Shown one piece after another: positions 43,268 to 51,899 of a DNA stretch of 64,000 bases. Location: positions 744,001 to 808,000 of the forward strand of contig JADJWF010000011.1 in assembly GCA_016716505.1 (NCBI GenBank), given 5' to 3'. This DNA is from Verrucomicrobiota bacterium (GTDB taxonomy: Bacteria; Verrucomicrobiota; Verrucomicrobiia; Limisphaerales; J093). The notes beneath the pieces were generated by a model, which did not search any database, was not told where the DNA came from, and worked only from the letters and a program-made list of their open reading frames with translations. A program made the position numbers and the translations under genes. Within the stretch, counting starts at the first letter, position 1; each line of letters begins with the position of its first letter.

Positions 43268-43966
43268 TCACGGTGACGTGTAAATCAGCCAGACGCCGCC
43301 CAGTATGACCAGGATGCCGCAAACTACCTTCACGCCGGCGGGGCCCTTCGAATGCTCGTTCCAGTTGAGGAGGCGTTGGACCAGTTCGGTGGACGTGCCC
43401 GCCACCACGATCACCGCGCAATGCCCGACGCCGTAGGCCAGCAGCAGACCAGCCGCATACAGCGGCGCTTCGCCCCCCAGCTTAAACGCGACCGCCAGCA
43501 TCGGGGCCATGTAGGCAAACGTGCATGGTCCAAGCGCAACGCCGAACACCAAGCCCAGGATGAACGCGGCCAGCAAGCCCTTGCGTTTCATGCCCACCGG
43601 CCCCGCGCCGGAGAAGTTCAACGGAATCACACCGACCAGATGCAATCCCACCACGAAGAAGATGAGCGCGACGAAGTAATTCCCGTAGCGTCCCACGTCG
43701 CCCATCATGCGGCCGGCGGCCGCTGTGATCGCACCGATGGCCGCGATCGTGATGAGGATGCCCACAGCAAAAAGCGTGGCTGTCCAAAACGCGCGCCGCA
43801 CGGTCACCGGCCCCTGTTCGCTGATAAAGCCAACGATGAGCGGGATGCTGGCGAGGTGGCAGGGGCTCAGCACGATGCTCAGGATGCCCCAGACCGCGGA
43901 CGCGGCCAGCGCGACGAGTGGCGCGCCTTCGACCGCGTGACTCAGGTGGGTGAAGAGTTGTTCCAT
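43268..43966 (-). CDS. ccdA: CcdA/DsbD-family thiol:disulfide transmembrane protein
   Basis: A 232-residue protein with six membrane helices and the two conserved cysteines of the family in SIVLSPCHLASIPLIVGF and LGPCTFAYMAPMLAV. It passes reducing equivalents from cytosolic thioredoxin to the envelope. It ends 8 bases before the adaptor gene, in the same direction, and lies near two thioredoxin-like genes and a multihaem cytochrome, all of which could use it. Confidence 0.9.
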   Translation of the reverse strand: MEQLFTHLSHAVEGAPLVALAASAVWGILSIVLSPCHLASIPLIVGFISEQGPVTVRRAFWTATLFAVGILITIAAIGAITAAAGRMMGDVGRYGNYFVALIFFVVGLHLVGVIPLNFSGAGPVGMKRKGLLAAFILGLVFGVALGPCTFAYMAPMLAVAFKLGGEAPLYAAGLLLAYGVGHCAVIVVAGTSTELVQRLLNWNEHSKGPAGVKVVCGILVILGGVWLIYTSP

Positions 43967-44005
43967 AACGACGTTCCTGCTCTGTTCCAGTCGGGCAGCA
44001 GCCGA

Positions 44006-44512
44006 CTAATGGCAGCAACATCCTCCTCCGTCCGACGGTGGCGCTTGGCTGTCGCCAGTGGCCTCGCGGATCACTCGCTGCACGTTGCCCAGACAACAGC
44101 AGCCTTGCGGATTGGTGTGTTCGCAATCGTCCAGTCCCTGGGCGCACCGGGCCTTGATGTCAGCCGCGATGCGCGACGTTCCGGCTTCCCTGACGTCCCG
44201 CTGGATCGCGGCTACGGTGTGTTGGAAACAGTAACAGACCAATCGCTCGGGTTCACTGCGCTTTTGAAAAATCGGCACGCGCACTTCCGCGCAGGCCACC
44301 CGGTCGCCGGTTGCGGGATGGAAATACGCCACAGCGCAGGTCGGCGTGGCGCAAAACAAGAACCCGTCCAGTGACTTGAAGCGGAGTCGTGCCTCGACAC
44401 ACACCAACGATTCCAGCGTCTTGGCGGAAACCGGGCGGCCTTGACGACCACAGCACGGGCAGAGCGGCATTCTCGGCGCAGCGCAACACTGGGTGGAAGG
44501 TAGCTGGTCCAT
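44006..44512 (-). CDS. CopZ-like cysteine-rich [2Fe-2S]/metal-binding chaperone
   Basis: A 168-residue protein with 18 or so cysteines. N-terminal zinc/metal site CPCCGRQGRPVS, a middle FLFCATPTCAVAYFH, and a BFD-like [2Fe-2S] segment VCYCFQHT...I..DV...G.S...CEHTNPQGCCCLGNV, ending in GGGCCCH. This layout matches CopZ-family iron-sulfur metallochaperones known from copper and mercury operons. The metal handled here is not evident; an arsenic-island location makes a soft-metal role plausible. Confidence 0.8.
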   Translation of the reverse strand: MDQLPSTQCCAAPRMPLCPCCGRQGRPVSAKTLESLVCVEARLRFKSLDGFLFCATPTCAVAYFHPATGDRVACAEVRVPIFQKRSEPERLVCYCFQHTVAAIQRDVREAGTSRIAADIKARCAQGLDDCEHTNPQGCCCLGNVQRVIREATGDSQAPPSDGGGCCCH

Positions 44513-44531
44513 AGATCAGCGGTTCAGAGCC

Positions 44532-44751
44532 GTAGCGCAGACTTCCAGTCTGCTGTGTCGCGGATTTCCAATCCGCGAACGCTGCGAACTCTTGGAAGCG
44601 CCGCGGTTCGTGAAGCCCTGCCGACTGGAAGTCGGCGATTGGCTCGCTCGCGCCCGCTCGGTCGGCCCTGCGGGCCTTGCCGTCGCTTCGCTCCGGCAAT
44701 CCCTTGTACCGCTTCCCCAGCGGCACAAGTCAGCAGGTTGGAAACCTGCGC
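44532..44751. repeat. Family B palindromic repeat upstream of the second RAYT gene (copy B4)
   Basis: Begins GTAGCGCAGACTTCCAGTC and ends GCAGGTTGGAAACCTGC, with the same extra GC-rich internal segment as copy B3. It occupies most of the 300 bases between the CopZ-like gene and the RAYT gene; no gene is seen there. Confidence 0.9.
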
Positions 44752-44812
44752 GGCGACCATCTGCGCCATGACAATGTTGCCCTTCCGCGCCAACCCAGCT
44801 TAGCCTCCGCTC

Positions 44813-45550
44813 ATGCTGCCCGACTCCGACAACCCCGGCTTGGAGCGCGTTCGCCACGAACTGCGTGCTTCCGGGGTCAAGGATGCCGCGCGCAATCCAC
44901 ACCGCAGCGGCTTTCACTCGCGCGGCTATCTGCCCCACGTCAAACGCGAAGGCGCGGAGTATTTCGTGACGTTTCGGCTGGCCGATTCCCTGCCCAAAGA
45001 GGTGCTCCTGCGTTACGAGGGCGAACGAGCGGAGCGGCTGCGGGCGTTTCACGAAGCCAAACGCCTGGGCCGCGCGACGACCGACACCAAAGAGACGATC
45101 CATCGCGACTTCCTCCGTCGCGTCGAGCGTTACCTCGACCAGGGAGCAGGCGCGTGTCACTTGCGGCGACCCGAAATCGCCGACCTCATCGCGGGCGCAT
45201 TGAAGTTCTTTCACGAGCAGCGCTATTTGCTGCGCGAGTGGGTGGTGATGCCGAATCACGTCCACGTCTTGTTCTGGCCGATGCCAAACCATTTGGTGGG
45301 CCAGATCGTGAAAAGCTGGAAACAGTTCACCTCGCTGCGCGCGAAACGAATGCTGGGACTTCCCGAAGGCCGATTCTGGCAGCCCGAGCCGTTTGACCAT
45401 TGGGTGCGAGACGACGCGGAACGGGCCAGGATCGCGCGCTATATCCGAAACAACCCGGTAACGGCGCGGCTTTGTGAGCGGGCGGAGGATTGGCGCTGGA
45501 GCAGCGCGTGGCGCGGCCCGGGCAACGCCGCGAGCGGCCTCCGTCCGTAG
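44813..45550 (+). CDS. REP-associated tyrosine transposase (RAYT), second type
   Basis: A 245-residue protein with YFVTFRLADSLPKEVLL at its N-side, the HUH motif WVVMPNHVHVLFWPM, and the C-terminal FDHWVRDDAERARIARYIRN with a catalytic Tyr candidate, followed by NPVTARLCERAEDWRWSSAW. It belongs to a different RAYT group from the one at 31365. Its stop codon TAG is part of the first bases (GTAGCGCAG) of the family B repeat immediately downstream, and another family B repeat lies upstream. Confidence 0.9.
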   Translation: MLPDSDNPGLERVRHELRASGVKDAARNPHRSGFHSRGYLPHVKREGAEYFVTFRLADSLPKEVLLRYEGERAERLRAFHEAKRLGRATTDTKETIHRDFLRRVERYLDQGAGACHLRRPEIADLIAGALKFFHEQRYLLREWVVMPNHVHVLFWPMPNHLVGQIVKSWKQFTSLRAKRMLGLPEGRFWQPEPFDHWVRDDAERARIARYIRNNPVTARLCERAEDWRWSSAWRGPGNAASGLRP

Positions 45551-45679
45551 CGCAGACTTCCAGTCTGCTGTATCGCGGATTTCCAATCCGCAAACGCTGC
45601 GATTACCCGAAAGCGCCACGCTTTGCCACGTTCTGCCGGCTGGAAGCCGGCGAGACAGCAGGTTGGAAACCTGCGCTAC
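45547..45679. repeat. Family B palindromic repeat overlapping the RAYT stop codon (copy B5)
   Basis: A 133-bp short-form copy, GTAGCGCAG ... CTGCGCTAC, with the four internal palindromes. Its first four bases supply the RAYT stop codon. It ends 35 bases before the multihaem cytochrome gene (convergent). Confidence 0.92.
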
Positions 45680-45714
45680 GAGGCAGGGCCGTGCCGCATT
45701 GTTCCAAGCCACCG

Positions 45715-48231
45715 TCACGTGGTTGCGGGTTGGCGGTGTTGGAGATGTGGTTGCAGCGCGACCGGCCGGCCCAAGCGCGCGAGCAGCGCGATGATTGACA
45801 CCACCGCGATCAGCGTCACACCCACATCAAAGCCGGTGTAAGCCCAGCGGGTCAGCGTAGCGAGCCAGTTGAACTTCACTAACACCAGCGCGCCGCAAAT
45901 CCCGGTCAAAACCAGCAGCGCCCACAAGGCCTTGCCGAGAACAGTCGGCGTGGCCACCGCCTTGCCGTTGACGGGACGCTGTAACGCGAGCACCAGGCCC
46001 ACGATCAGCACGCCGAGGCCAACCCAGAAGTGCGCCGCATCGAGCGTGAACCTTCGGGCCGTCATGTATTCCGTCAGTTCGGGCGAACGGGCGACCAGAA
46101 TTCCACCCACGACCAGGGCCGCGAGCGCCAGCCAAGACCAACCTACCGCCGCCGATGGCGACAGCACCTGGTGACGCAGCGCCACGCCGCGCAGGCCGAG
46201 AATCATCAGCAGACCGCCCAGCAGCGCCAGCAGCGCGTAGAGGACCGGCTTGAGTGTTTGTTCGCGGAACGCTCCCAGCCAGACTGAGGCCGACGAGTAT
46301 CCCAGAACCTTCGAGTTCGCTGTCCAGCGAGGACCGCCGTACTCGGGCGAGAATGCCGTCAGCAGAACTGCGCGATCAAAGAACTGCGACTTCCACGAGT
46401 GGCAGTCGGTGCAGCCACCCGAGCCGAGTGCCGCGCGGGCCGGCGAGATGTCGTGGTTGTATTTGTGGACGTTGGCGTAGGGCGTCGCTTCCCAATCGGC
46501 CTTGTCCATCACGCGGTATTGCTTACTCGAGGAATACACCCGGTCGCTGGAAACCCAGACCACGCGCTTGCCTTTCAAGTCATAGTTCAGCGAGGTCAAG
46601 TGCCGGGTCACCGCCGCGATCAGGGCGTCCACTTCCTCCGGGCGGTTGATCTCCAGCGCGCCGTCGCCGTCGTCGTCCTTGATCATTGCCAGTTCGGCGC
46701 ACTGGTTCGTGTCCGCGAAGTGCGCTTTCCACATCGCCACGATGTCCGGCGGACGTGGCTGCATGAGGCCGGGCTTGCCGGGCGTTTCGATGCCCGGCCA
46801 GGTCGAGTGGATGCGGTTGACGGGATAAATCTTGCTTTTGTAGTCGGCCAGGACGGGGCGGAAGGTCTCGGTCGGTTTGTCATCGTAGCCGAGCACCTTG
46901 AGGATGCCGTAATGGTTGCGATAGGAGCCGTCCACGCCGTAGAAGGTCCAAAGCTGCTTCATCCCGGGATCAATCCAGGCGTCGTGATTGAAGACGTCGC
47001 TGGCCTGCACCTGAATGGGCATCACCTGCTTGGTCGGCGTGTGGCAGGTCTGACACGCGATGCGTTCCAAGTGAAGCGGCGGGAGCCACGGATGCGCGGC
47101 CACCGGCGCGCCGAACTGGCCGCTCGTATGGCAACTGGCGCAATCGCGCACGGTGTTGTCCAAGTCATCGCGCACGCGCCCGCCCGGATCGTCGCCCTTG
47201 GCAATTTGGTGAACCTCGTGACCGCGGATACGTGGATCATCGGCGTTGCTCCCGGCTGGATGGCAATCCACACAGCGCAACCCGGCGCGAAAGTGAACGT
47301 CCGTGCGGGCGCGATAATCCGCGCCGCGTTTCTTCCAGCCAGGCTGAGCGTGGCAGTTGAGACAGGTTTCATTCCGCGGTTGCGTCACCACCCGCACCTT
47401 GACGTTGCCGCTGGCGTCGAAACGGCTCAGATCATAGGCCACCTGCGGCGTTTGATTGCTGGCCACGATGCCGGTCACCTTGCCGAAGCCCGCGCCTTCG
47501 GTGGCGGCCCAGCGGAAGTTCAACTTGGCGAGATGGTCGTTTCGTTTCTTGATGTCGTATTCGGGCAGGTGGCACAGGAGGCAGTCCGCTTCGATGACGC
47601 CGGAGTCGGACCAGCGGGTTTTGAAATAGTCGCCGTCGAACCGGTTATCGCCGCCGGGGGTGAGTCCGCTTGCCGGGTCGAGCATCCAGGTGTCGTAGCG
47701 TTTGCCGTCGCGGTCGAACTCCAGCGGCCCGCCGCCGGGATGGCATTGGCCGCAGCCGGACGTAATGAACGTGGCCGAAGTCATGTCAATGGTTACCGGC
47801 GAGGCGTTGCTCTTGGGGGCAAGGTAGCGGTAAAGCGGCGCGGGCGAACACCACGTGCCACCGTAGTTGCCGGGCGAGGACACCCATTGAAAGCGCGCCG
47901 CCATGTCCGCAGGCACGGGTTCGCCCTTGCCCTGCATGAAATGGTAGCCCTCGGTGATCTTGTGGTAATCGTGGCAGCCGGCGGCACCGCAAGTTTGCTT
48001 CGGCGAATACGGCGCGGTGGCGTTGAGGCCCTTGACCGGGTTGATGACGTTCCCCTGCTCGTCCTTGAGCTGGTAGGGCGGGCAGATTGTGACGGGGCGC
48101 TTTGGGGAGTCGCCGGTGCCCGTAGCGGCGTGCGCGGGCGTGCGGACGGCCATGAAGAAGGCTCCGCCCAGCACGACGAGCAATCCGGCGCTGAGTTGGG
48201 AGAGGAGGCGAGAGTGGTGTTCTGGTATCAT
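45715..48231 (-). CDS. Membrane-bound multihaem c-type cytochrome (about eight haem sites)
   Basis: An 838-residue protein with a signal sequence (LSAGLLVVLGGAFFMAVRTPAHA). Seven CxxCH motifs (CGQCH, CLLCH, CLNCH, CVDCH, CASCH, CQTCH, CTDCH) plus one CGAAGCH of the CX4CH type lie in residues ~80-610. The last ~200 residues form about five membrane helices. This fusion of a periplasmic multihaem domain and a quinone-side-like membrane domain suggests electron exchange between quinones and a periplasmic acceptor or donor. I cannot match it to a characterised family. It sits within the arsenic/thiol gene cluster. Confidence 0.85.
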   Translation of the reverse strand: MIPEHHSRLLSQLSAGLLVVLGGAFFMAVRTPAHAATGTGDSPKRPVTICPPYQLKDEQGNVINPVKGLNATAPYSPKQTCGAAGCHDYHKITEGYHFMQGKGEPVPADMAARFQWVSSPGNYGGTWCSPAPLYRYLAPKSNASPVTIDMTSATFITSGCGQCHPGGGPLEFDRDGKRYDTWMLDPASGLTPGGDNRFDGDYFKTRWSDSGVIEADCLLCHLPEYDIKKRNDHLAKLNFRWAATEGAGFGKVTGIVASNQTPQVAYDLSRFDASGNVKVRVVTQPRNETCLNCHAQPGWKKRGADYRARTDVHFRAGLRCVDCHPAGSNADDPRIRGHEVHQIAKGDDPGGRVRDDLDNTVRDCASCHTSGQFGAPVAAHPWLPPLHLERIACQTCHTPTKQVMPIQVQASDVFNHDAWIDPGMKQLWTFYGVDGSYRNHYGILKVLGYDDKPTETFRPVLADYKSKIYPVNRIHSTWPGIETPGKPGLMQPRPPDIVAMWKAHFADTNQCAELAMIKDDDGDGALEINRPEEVDALIAAVTRHLTSLNYDLKGKRVVWVSSDRVYSSSKQYRVMDKADWEATPYANVHKYNHDISPARAALGSGGCTDCHSWKSQFFDRAVLLTAFSPEYGGPRWTANSKVLGYSSASVWLGAFREQTLKPVLYALLALLGGLLMILGLRGVALRHQVLSPSAAVGWSWLALAALVVGGILVARSPELTEYMTARRFTLDAAHFWVGLGVLIVGLVLALQRPVNGKAVATPTVLGKALWALLVLTGICGALVLVKFNWLATLTRWAYTGFDVGVTLIAVVSIIALLARLGRPVALQPHLQHRQPATT

Positions 48232-48295
48232 GGTTCGCTTCGGTTTGATGGATGCATGGACGCGCTGTTGGCCAACTCCGCCTGACGCCTTGGGA

Positions 48296-48775
48296 TCACT
48301 TGCCCGCGGCTGCCGGACTGCGAATGGTCACGCCCAGTTCCTTCCATTTGTTGAGCATGTCGTCTTTGCCATAGAAGCCTTCGTGCCGGAACAGTTCCTT
48401 GCCCTCGGCATCAAAGAAGATTTGCGTGGGAATGGCACGGATGCCGTATTGCTTGGCTGGCGCGGAATCTTTCCATACGTCAATGAACTCCGTGACAAAC
48501 TGATCCGCGTAGTCCCGCTTAAACTCGGCGAGAATCGGCGCCATCATTTTGCACGGAATGCATTTGTCCGCGCCGAGGTCAATCAGCTTGGGCAGCTTGG
48601 CAGGCGCGGGTGCGGGTGCGGGCGCAGCCGGCTCGACCGCTGCGGCCGCAACGGGGGAGGGGGTGGCTGCCGGAGTCTCAGTATCAGTGGACGACCTGGT
48701 TTGCTTGAGCGCCACGGCAGCCACGGCGGCAATCGCCACGGCGGCAATGATCAGGAGTTTGACGGGTGTTTTCAT
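48296..48775 (-). CDS. Exported thioredoxin-like protein
   Basis: A 159-residue protein with an N-terminal membrane anchor (LLIIAAVAIAAVAAVAL), an Ala/Pro-rich linker and a thioredoxin domain with active site DKCIPCKMMAPILAEF and the cis-Pro in RAIPTQIFFDAEG. ATG 48775 is used; the upstream extension translates a family B repeat. It is followed by the multihaem cytochrome gene, for which it might act in haem-site reduction together with CcdA. Confidence 0.9.
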   Translation of the reverse strand: MKTPVKLLIIAAVAIAAVAAVALKQTRSSTDTETPAATPSPVAAAAVEPAAPAPAPAPAKLPKLIDLGADKCIPCKMMAPILAEFKRDYADQFVTEFIDVWKDSAPAKQYGIRAIPTQIFFDAEGKELFRHEGFYGKDDMLNKWKELGVTIRSPAAAGK

Positions 48776-48826
48776 CAGAGTTGATGGATATCGGTTGTTG
48801 AATTGGTCTGGGGATGGTTGGCAGTC

Positions 48827-49049
48827 GTAGCGCAGGTTTCCAACCTGCTGACTTGTGCCGCTGGGGAAGCGGCACAAGGGATTGCCGGAGCGAAGCGACG
48901 GCAAGGCCCGCAGGGCCGAGCGAGCGGGCGCGAGCGAGCCAATCGCTGACTTCCAGTCGGCTGGGCGTTGGTTGTTTCAGAGCATAGGAGCAGTTGCGGC
49001 GGCAGCGGGTTGGAAACCCGCGATACAGCAGACTGGAAGTCTGCGCTAC
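48827..49049. repeat. Family B palindromic repeat, inverted orientation (copy B6)
   Basis: Reverse orientation relative to the other copies: begins GTAGCGCAGGTTTCCAACC and ends GACTGGAAGTCTGCGCTAC, with the longer internal segment of B3/B4. It fills the 289-base gap between the ProC-like and thioredoxin genes. Confidence 0.9.
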
Positions 49050-49064
49050 GATGAAACGCAGCAG

Positions 49065-49841
49065 TCACGATTTGATTTTTTGGTAAAGCGCGGGCAGCCG
49101 CGTGCGATACATCTCGGTTACTTGCGATTCCATTTCGGCCAGCGGTTTCACGGGGATGAGGTCCATCACTTCCGCGGGCGTCAGCCCAGATTCCAGCAGC
49201 GTCCTCGCGCCGCCGCAGACCATGCGCTTGAGGGCGGGCGTGATCTCGGCGTCGCTCAACCCAAACCCGGCCGCCAATTCGCGCAATACTTGCAGTTGGA
49301 ACCAGAGATACGTTGGCCCCATCGCGGTGAGAACCGCGTAGGCCTCGAGTTTTTCCTCGGGCACTTCGGGGAAATCGCCCAGCGGTTCGAGCAGGCTCCT
49401 CAGGCCGGACCGGTCGGACGCTGTCAGCGCCGGCGCACAACTCACCGGATTGTATCCCGCGCCAATGATGGACGGCGCGTTCGGGATCACGCGCGCCAGC
49501 CGCACAAAGCCGCCGAGCAGCGCGGTGAGCCTCGTCAGAGTGAATTTGGGCGCGAGCGAAACGACGATGGCATCGGGCTTCACGCTGCCCTTGATGGCCT
49601 CACACACGTCGGCCACGACCGGCGGATGGACGGCCAGAAAGACGATGTCCCGACCAGCCGCCACGGTGCTGGCGGAAGTCGTTTCCACGCTGGGCCAGTG
49701 AGCCTTGATCTTGGCGAGCGCGTCGGTGTTGCAGTCGCTCACCACGATTCGAGCGGGCAGCTTTTGCGCACGTTGCCAGCCTTCGAGAAAGATGCGGGTG
49801 ATGCGCCCGCCTCCAATAAATCCAATGGTCTTGTGGTGCAT
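49065..49841 (-). CDS. Pyrroline-5-carboxylate reductase-like oxidoreductase
   Basis: A 258-residue protein with N-terminal dinucleotide-binding motif TIGFIGGGRITRIFLEGWQ, DIVFLAVHPPVVADVCEAI, and RVIPNAPSIIGAGYNPV. These are the ProC fold hallmarks, and the C-terminal helical dimer domain ends GARTLLESGLTPAEVMDLIP. Some ProC residues differ (the usual TPGGTT loop is replaced by IPVKPL), so it may act on a different substrate. ProC-like genes do occur near ArsP-type permease genes, but the reason is not known to me. Confidence 0.83.
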   Translation of the reverse strand: MHHKTIGFIGGGRITRIFLEGWQRAQKLPARIVVSDCNTDALAKIKAHWPSVETTSASTVAAGRDIVFLAVHPPVVADVCEAIKGSVKPDAIVVSLAPKFTLTRLTALLGGFVRLARVIPNAPSIIGAGYNPVSCAPALTASDRSGLRSLLEPLGDFPEVPEEKLEAYAVLTAMGPTYLWFQLQVLRELAAGFGLSDAEITPALKRMVCGGARTLLESGLTPAEVMDLIPVKPLAEMESQVTEMYRTRLPALYQKIKS

Positions 49842-49859
49842 GGCTGCTCCTTTCCCCAG

Positions 49860-50120
49860 TTACTTCGCCGCCTTTTCCGCCTCTGCCGCCTGGCTCAGGA
49901 GTGTTTTGAGTTCCGCTACGCTGGGGACTTTGCCCGTGACCTTGATCGTCCCGTTCACCGCCAGCGCTGGCGTCATCATCACGCCGAGAGCCATGATTTG
50001 TTTGAGGTTGGTGACCTTGGTGATTTCAGCCGGCACGCCGAGTTCCTTGACGGCTTGCTCGGTGAATTGCGCGAGGGTTTTGCACTTCGTGCAGCCCGGT
50101 CCGATAACGAGTAGTTGCAT
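49860..50120 (-). CDS. Small thioredoxin-like redox-active disulfide protein
   Basis: An 86-residue thioredoxin-fold protein: MQLLVIGPGCTKCKTLAQFT with a CxxC near the N-terminus, GVMMTPALAVNGTIKVTGK with the cis-Pro, and a helical end. This is the redox-active disulfide protein 2 type commonly encoded next to DUF318/ArsP permeases, as here (22 bases downstream of the permease). Confidence 0.9.
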   Translation of the reverse strand: MQLLVIGPGCTKCKTLAQFTEQAVKELGVPAEITKVTNLKQIMALGVMMTPALAVNGTIKVTGKVPSVAELKTLLSQAAEAEKAAK

Positions 50121-50142
50121 ATCTCTGTCCTTTCTTGGTTGG

Positions 50143-51447
50143 TTAAAACAAAGCTCCGTAAATCATCCCGCTGAAGGTCGCCATCACGATGACGAGTGTG
50201 ACGAATACCACCGTCTTCTTGGTGCCCATGATGCCGCGTAACACCAGCATGTTGGGCAGCGACAACGCCGGGCCCGCGAGCAGGAGCGCCAGCGCCGGGC
50301 CTTTGCCCATGCCGCTGCCGAGCAGGCCTTGGAGAATCGGCACTTCGGTCAAGGTGGCGAAATACATGAAAGCGCCGACGAACGACGCGAAAAAGTTTGC
50401 CCACAGCGAATTGCCGCCCACGAGATTCGTGACCCAGGCGTTGGGAATAAGGCCCTCATGACCGGGACGTCCCAGCAACAATCCGGCAACCAGCACGCCG
50501 ATCAGCAGCAGCGGCAGAATTTGTTTCGCAAACGTCCAGGTGGCCGAGAACCATTCGCCCGATTCGCCCTCGCTGGTGCTGGTGATCACGGACAAACCAA
50601 CCGCACCGACGACGAAGGCAATCATGGGTTCTTGCGGGAATGCAAACGCCAGCGCAACGGTGGGCGCGGCGATCAGCGCCACTTTCCACCATGCCAGCCC
50701 AATCCACTTCACCAGCATGATTCCCAACGCCACGCTGAACGCCGCCGTGATCGGCCATTTTGAGGTCCACACCGCATGCCAGAGGCCGCCATCGCCATCG
50801 GGCTTGCCCCAGTTGGCGAACACCAGAATCCCGATCATCGCGGCGAAGTAGAGTGTCGTTTGCCAGAGTGGCCGTTTCACTTCCGCCTCGGGCATCGCCG
50901 CTGCTGCATCCGCCTTCTCCTGTTCCTCCTTGCGAAAGATGAAGTGCATCGCAAGTCCAATCACGATGCTGAACACCACCGCCCCAACCGCGCGAGCGAT
51001 GCCCAGTTCGAAACCCAGAATTCGCGCCGTCAGGATGATGGCCAGCACGTTGATGGCTGGTCCGGAATACAGAAACGCCGTTGCCGGGCCGAGGCCTGCG
51101 CCCATCCGCCAGATGCCGGCGAACAACGGCAGCACGGTGCAAGAACACACCGCGAGAATCGTCCCGGACACCGACGCGACACCGTAAGCCAGCGCCTTGT
51201 GCGCCTTTGGCCCGAGATATTTCATCACCGAGGCTTGGCTCACGAACACGCCGATCGCCCCCGCGATGAAGAACGCTGGGATAAGGCAGAGAATGACGTG
51301 CTCACGGGCGTACCACTTGACGAGTTCCAACGACTCGCGAATCGCGTTGTCGAAGCGCTCCGCGCCGATGGGCAGGTAGAAACAGGCCAGAAACAACCCG
51401 GCCATGGCCGCCAGCGGTTTCCACTCCTTGCGCCACTCCGTTGTCAT
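50143..51447 (-). CDS. arsP: ArsP-like permease (DUF318/organoarsenical efflux type)
   Basis: A 434-residue membrane protein with about ten helices. Signatures include AGAIGVFVSQASVMKYLG, SGTILAVCSCTVLPLFAGIW (the conserved cysteine segment) and FLYSGPAINVLAIILTARIL, repeated in the second half as LTEVPILQGLLGSGMGKGPA. ArsP proteins export trivalent organoarsenicals in Campylobacter; DUF318 relatives may carry other thiol-reactive species. Adjacent arsR, and arsM further up, favour methylarsenite export, but the substrate is inferred. Confidence 0.85.
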   Translation of the reverse strand: MTTEWRKEWKPLAAMAGLFLACFYLPIGAERFDNAIRESLELVKWYAREHVILCLIPAFFIAGAIGVFVSQASVMKYLGPKAHKALAYGVASVSGTILAVCSCTVLPLFAGIWRMGAGLGPATAFLYSGPAINVLAIILTARILGFELGIARAVGAVVFSIVIGLAMHFIFRKEEQEKADAAAAMPEAEVKRPLWQTTLYFAAMIGILVFANWGKPDGDGGLWHAVWTSKWPITAAFSVALGIMLVKWIGLAWWKVALIAAPTVALAFAFPQEPMIAFVVGAVGLSVITSTSEGESGEWFSATWTFAKQILPLLLIGVLVAGLLLGRPGHEGLIPNAWVTNLVGGNSLWANFFASFVGAFMYFATLTEVPILQGLLGSGMGKGPALALLLAGPALSLPNMLVLRGIMGTKKTVVFVTLVIVMATFSGMIYGALF

Positions 51448-51485
51448 TTCGTCAATTCGCTAAATATCCGGCCAAAAAAATGGGA

Positions 51486-51812
51486 TCACGCGGCGTGCGC
51501 AACCCGGTCCGTTGTCTCGCCAGCCTTCACAGCCGCCACGCACTGGAAAAAGTTCATCACACAAGGGGTCTTGAGCCGATAAAACACCTGCACCCCGCGC
51601 TTTTCGTCCTCGACAATGCCCGCCTCCCGCAGCAGGGCCAGGTGGCGAGATACGGTGGGCATCTCGGCGCCGACCAAATCAGCGAGCTCACACACACACC
51701 GTTCCCCGCGCGAAAGCTCTTCGACCATGAGCAGCCGCGACGGATGAGCGAGCGCTTTAAGCACGCGCGCTTGGGCCTTGTAACGGGCCATTGTTTGAGC
51801 ATTGGCAGCCAT
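51486..51812 (-). CDS. arsR: ArsR/SmtB-family metalloregulator 1
   Basis: A 108-residue winged-helix repressor: KALAHPSRLLMVEELSRGER, CVCELADLVGAEMPTVSRHL and DEKRGVQVFYRLKTPCVMNFF. The ERCVCEL motif at the start of the DNA-binding helix is the classic arsenite/soft-metal site, with another cysteine downstream (TPCV). ATG 51812 is preferred over 51893 because conserved sequence begins there and the candidate operator lies just upstream. It would control the arsP/trx/proC-like genes downstream. Confidence 0.93.
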   Translation of the reverse strand: MAANAQTMARYKAQARVLKALAHPSRLLMVEELSRGERCVCELADLVGAEMPTVSRHLALLREAGIVEDEKRGVQVFYRLKTPCVMNFFQCVAAVKAGETTDRVAHAA

Positions 51813-51815
51813 AAC

Positions 51816-51843
51816 GGCGAAATAGTTAGCCAATTGGCGAAAT
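51816..51843. promoter_or_regulatory. Candidate ArsR operator for arsR1
   Basis: Two direct copies of GGCGAAAT start 20 bases apart and flank a GCCAATTGGC palindrome (51829-51838). The element lies 3 bases upstream of the arsR1 start. The half-site CGAAAT also forms the operator-like repeat of arsR2. Confidence 0.55.
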
Positions 51844-51899
51844 GTGTAAACCGGTTTTTCAGTTTGCTTGGTGGTTGACGGCACGCGCCTCACCTGCAG

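Noticed and set aside
42090..43421. Longer start for the adaptor protein at 43421
   Set aside because: The upstream 54 codons run antisense over the CcdA-like gene and lack family similarity.
46399..48285. 628-codon plus-strand frame opposite the multihaem cytochrome
   Set aside because: The opposite frame has eight haem motifs and membrane helices; this one has none.
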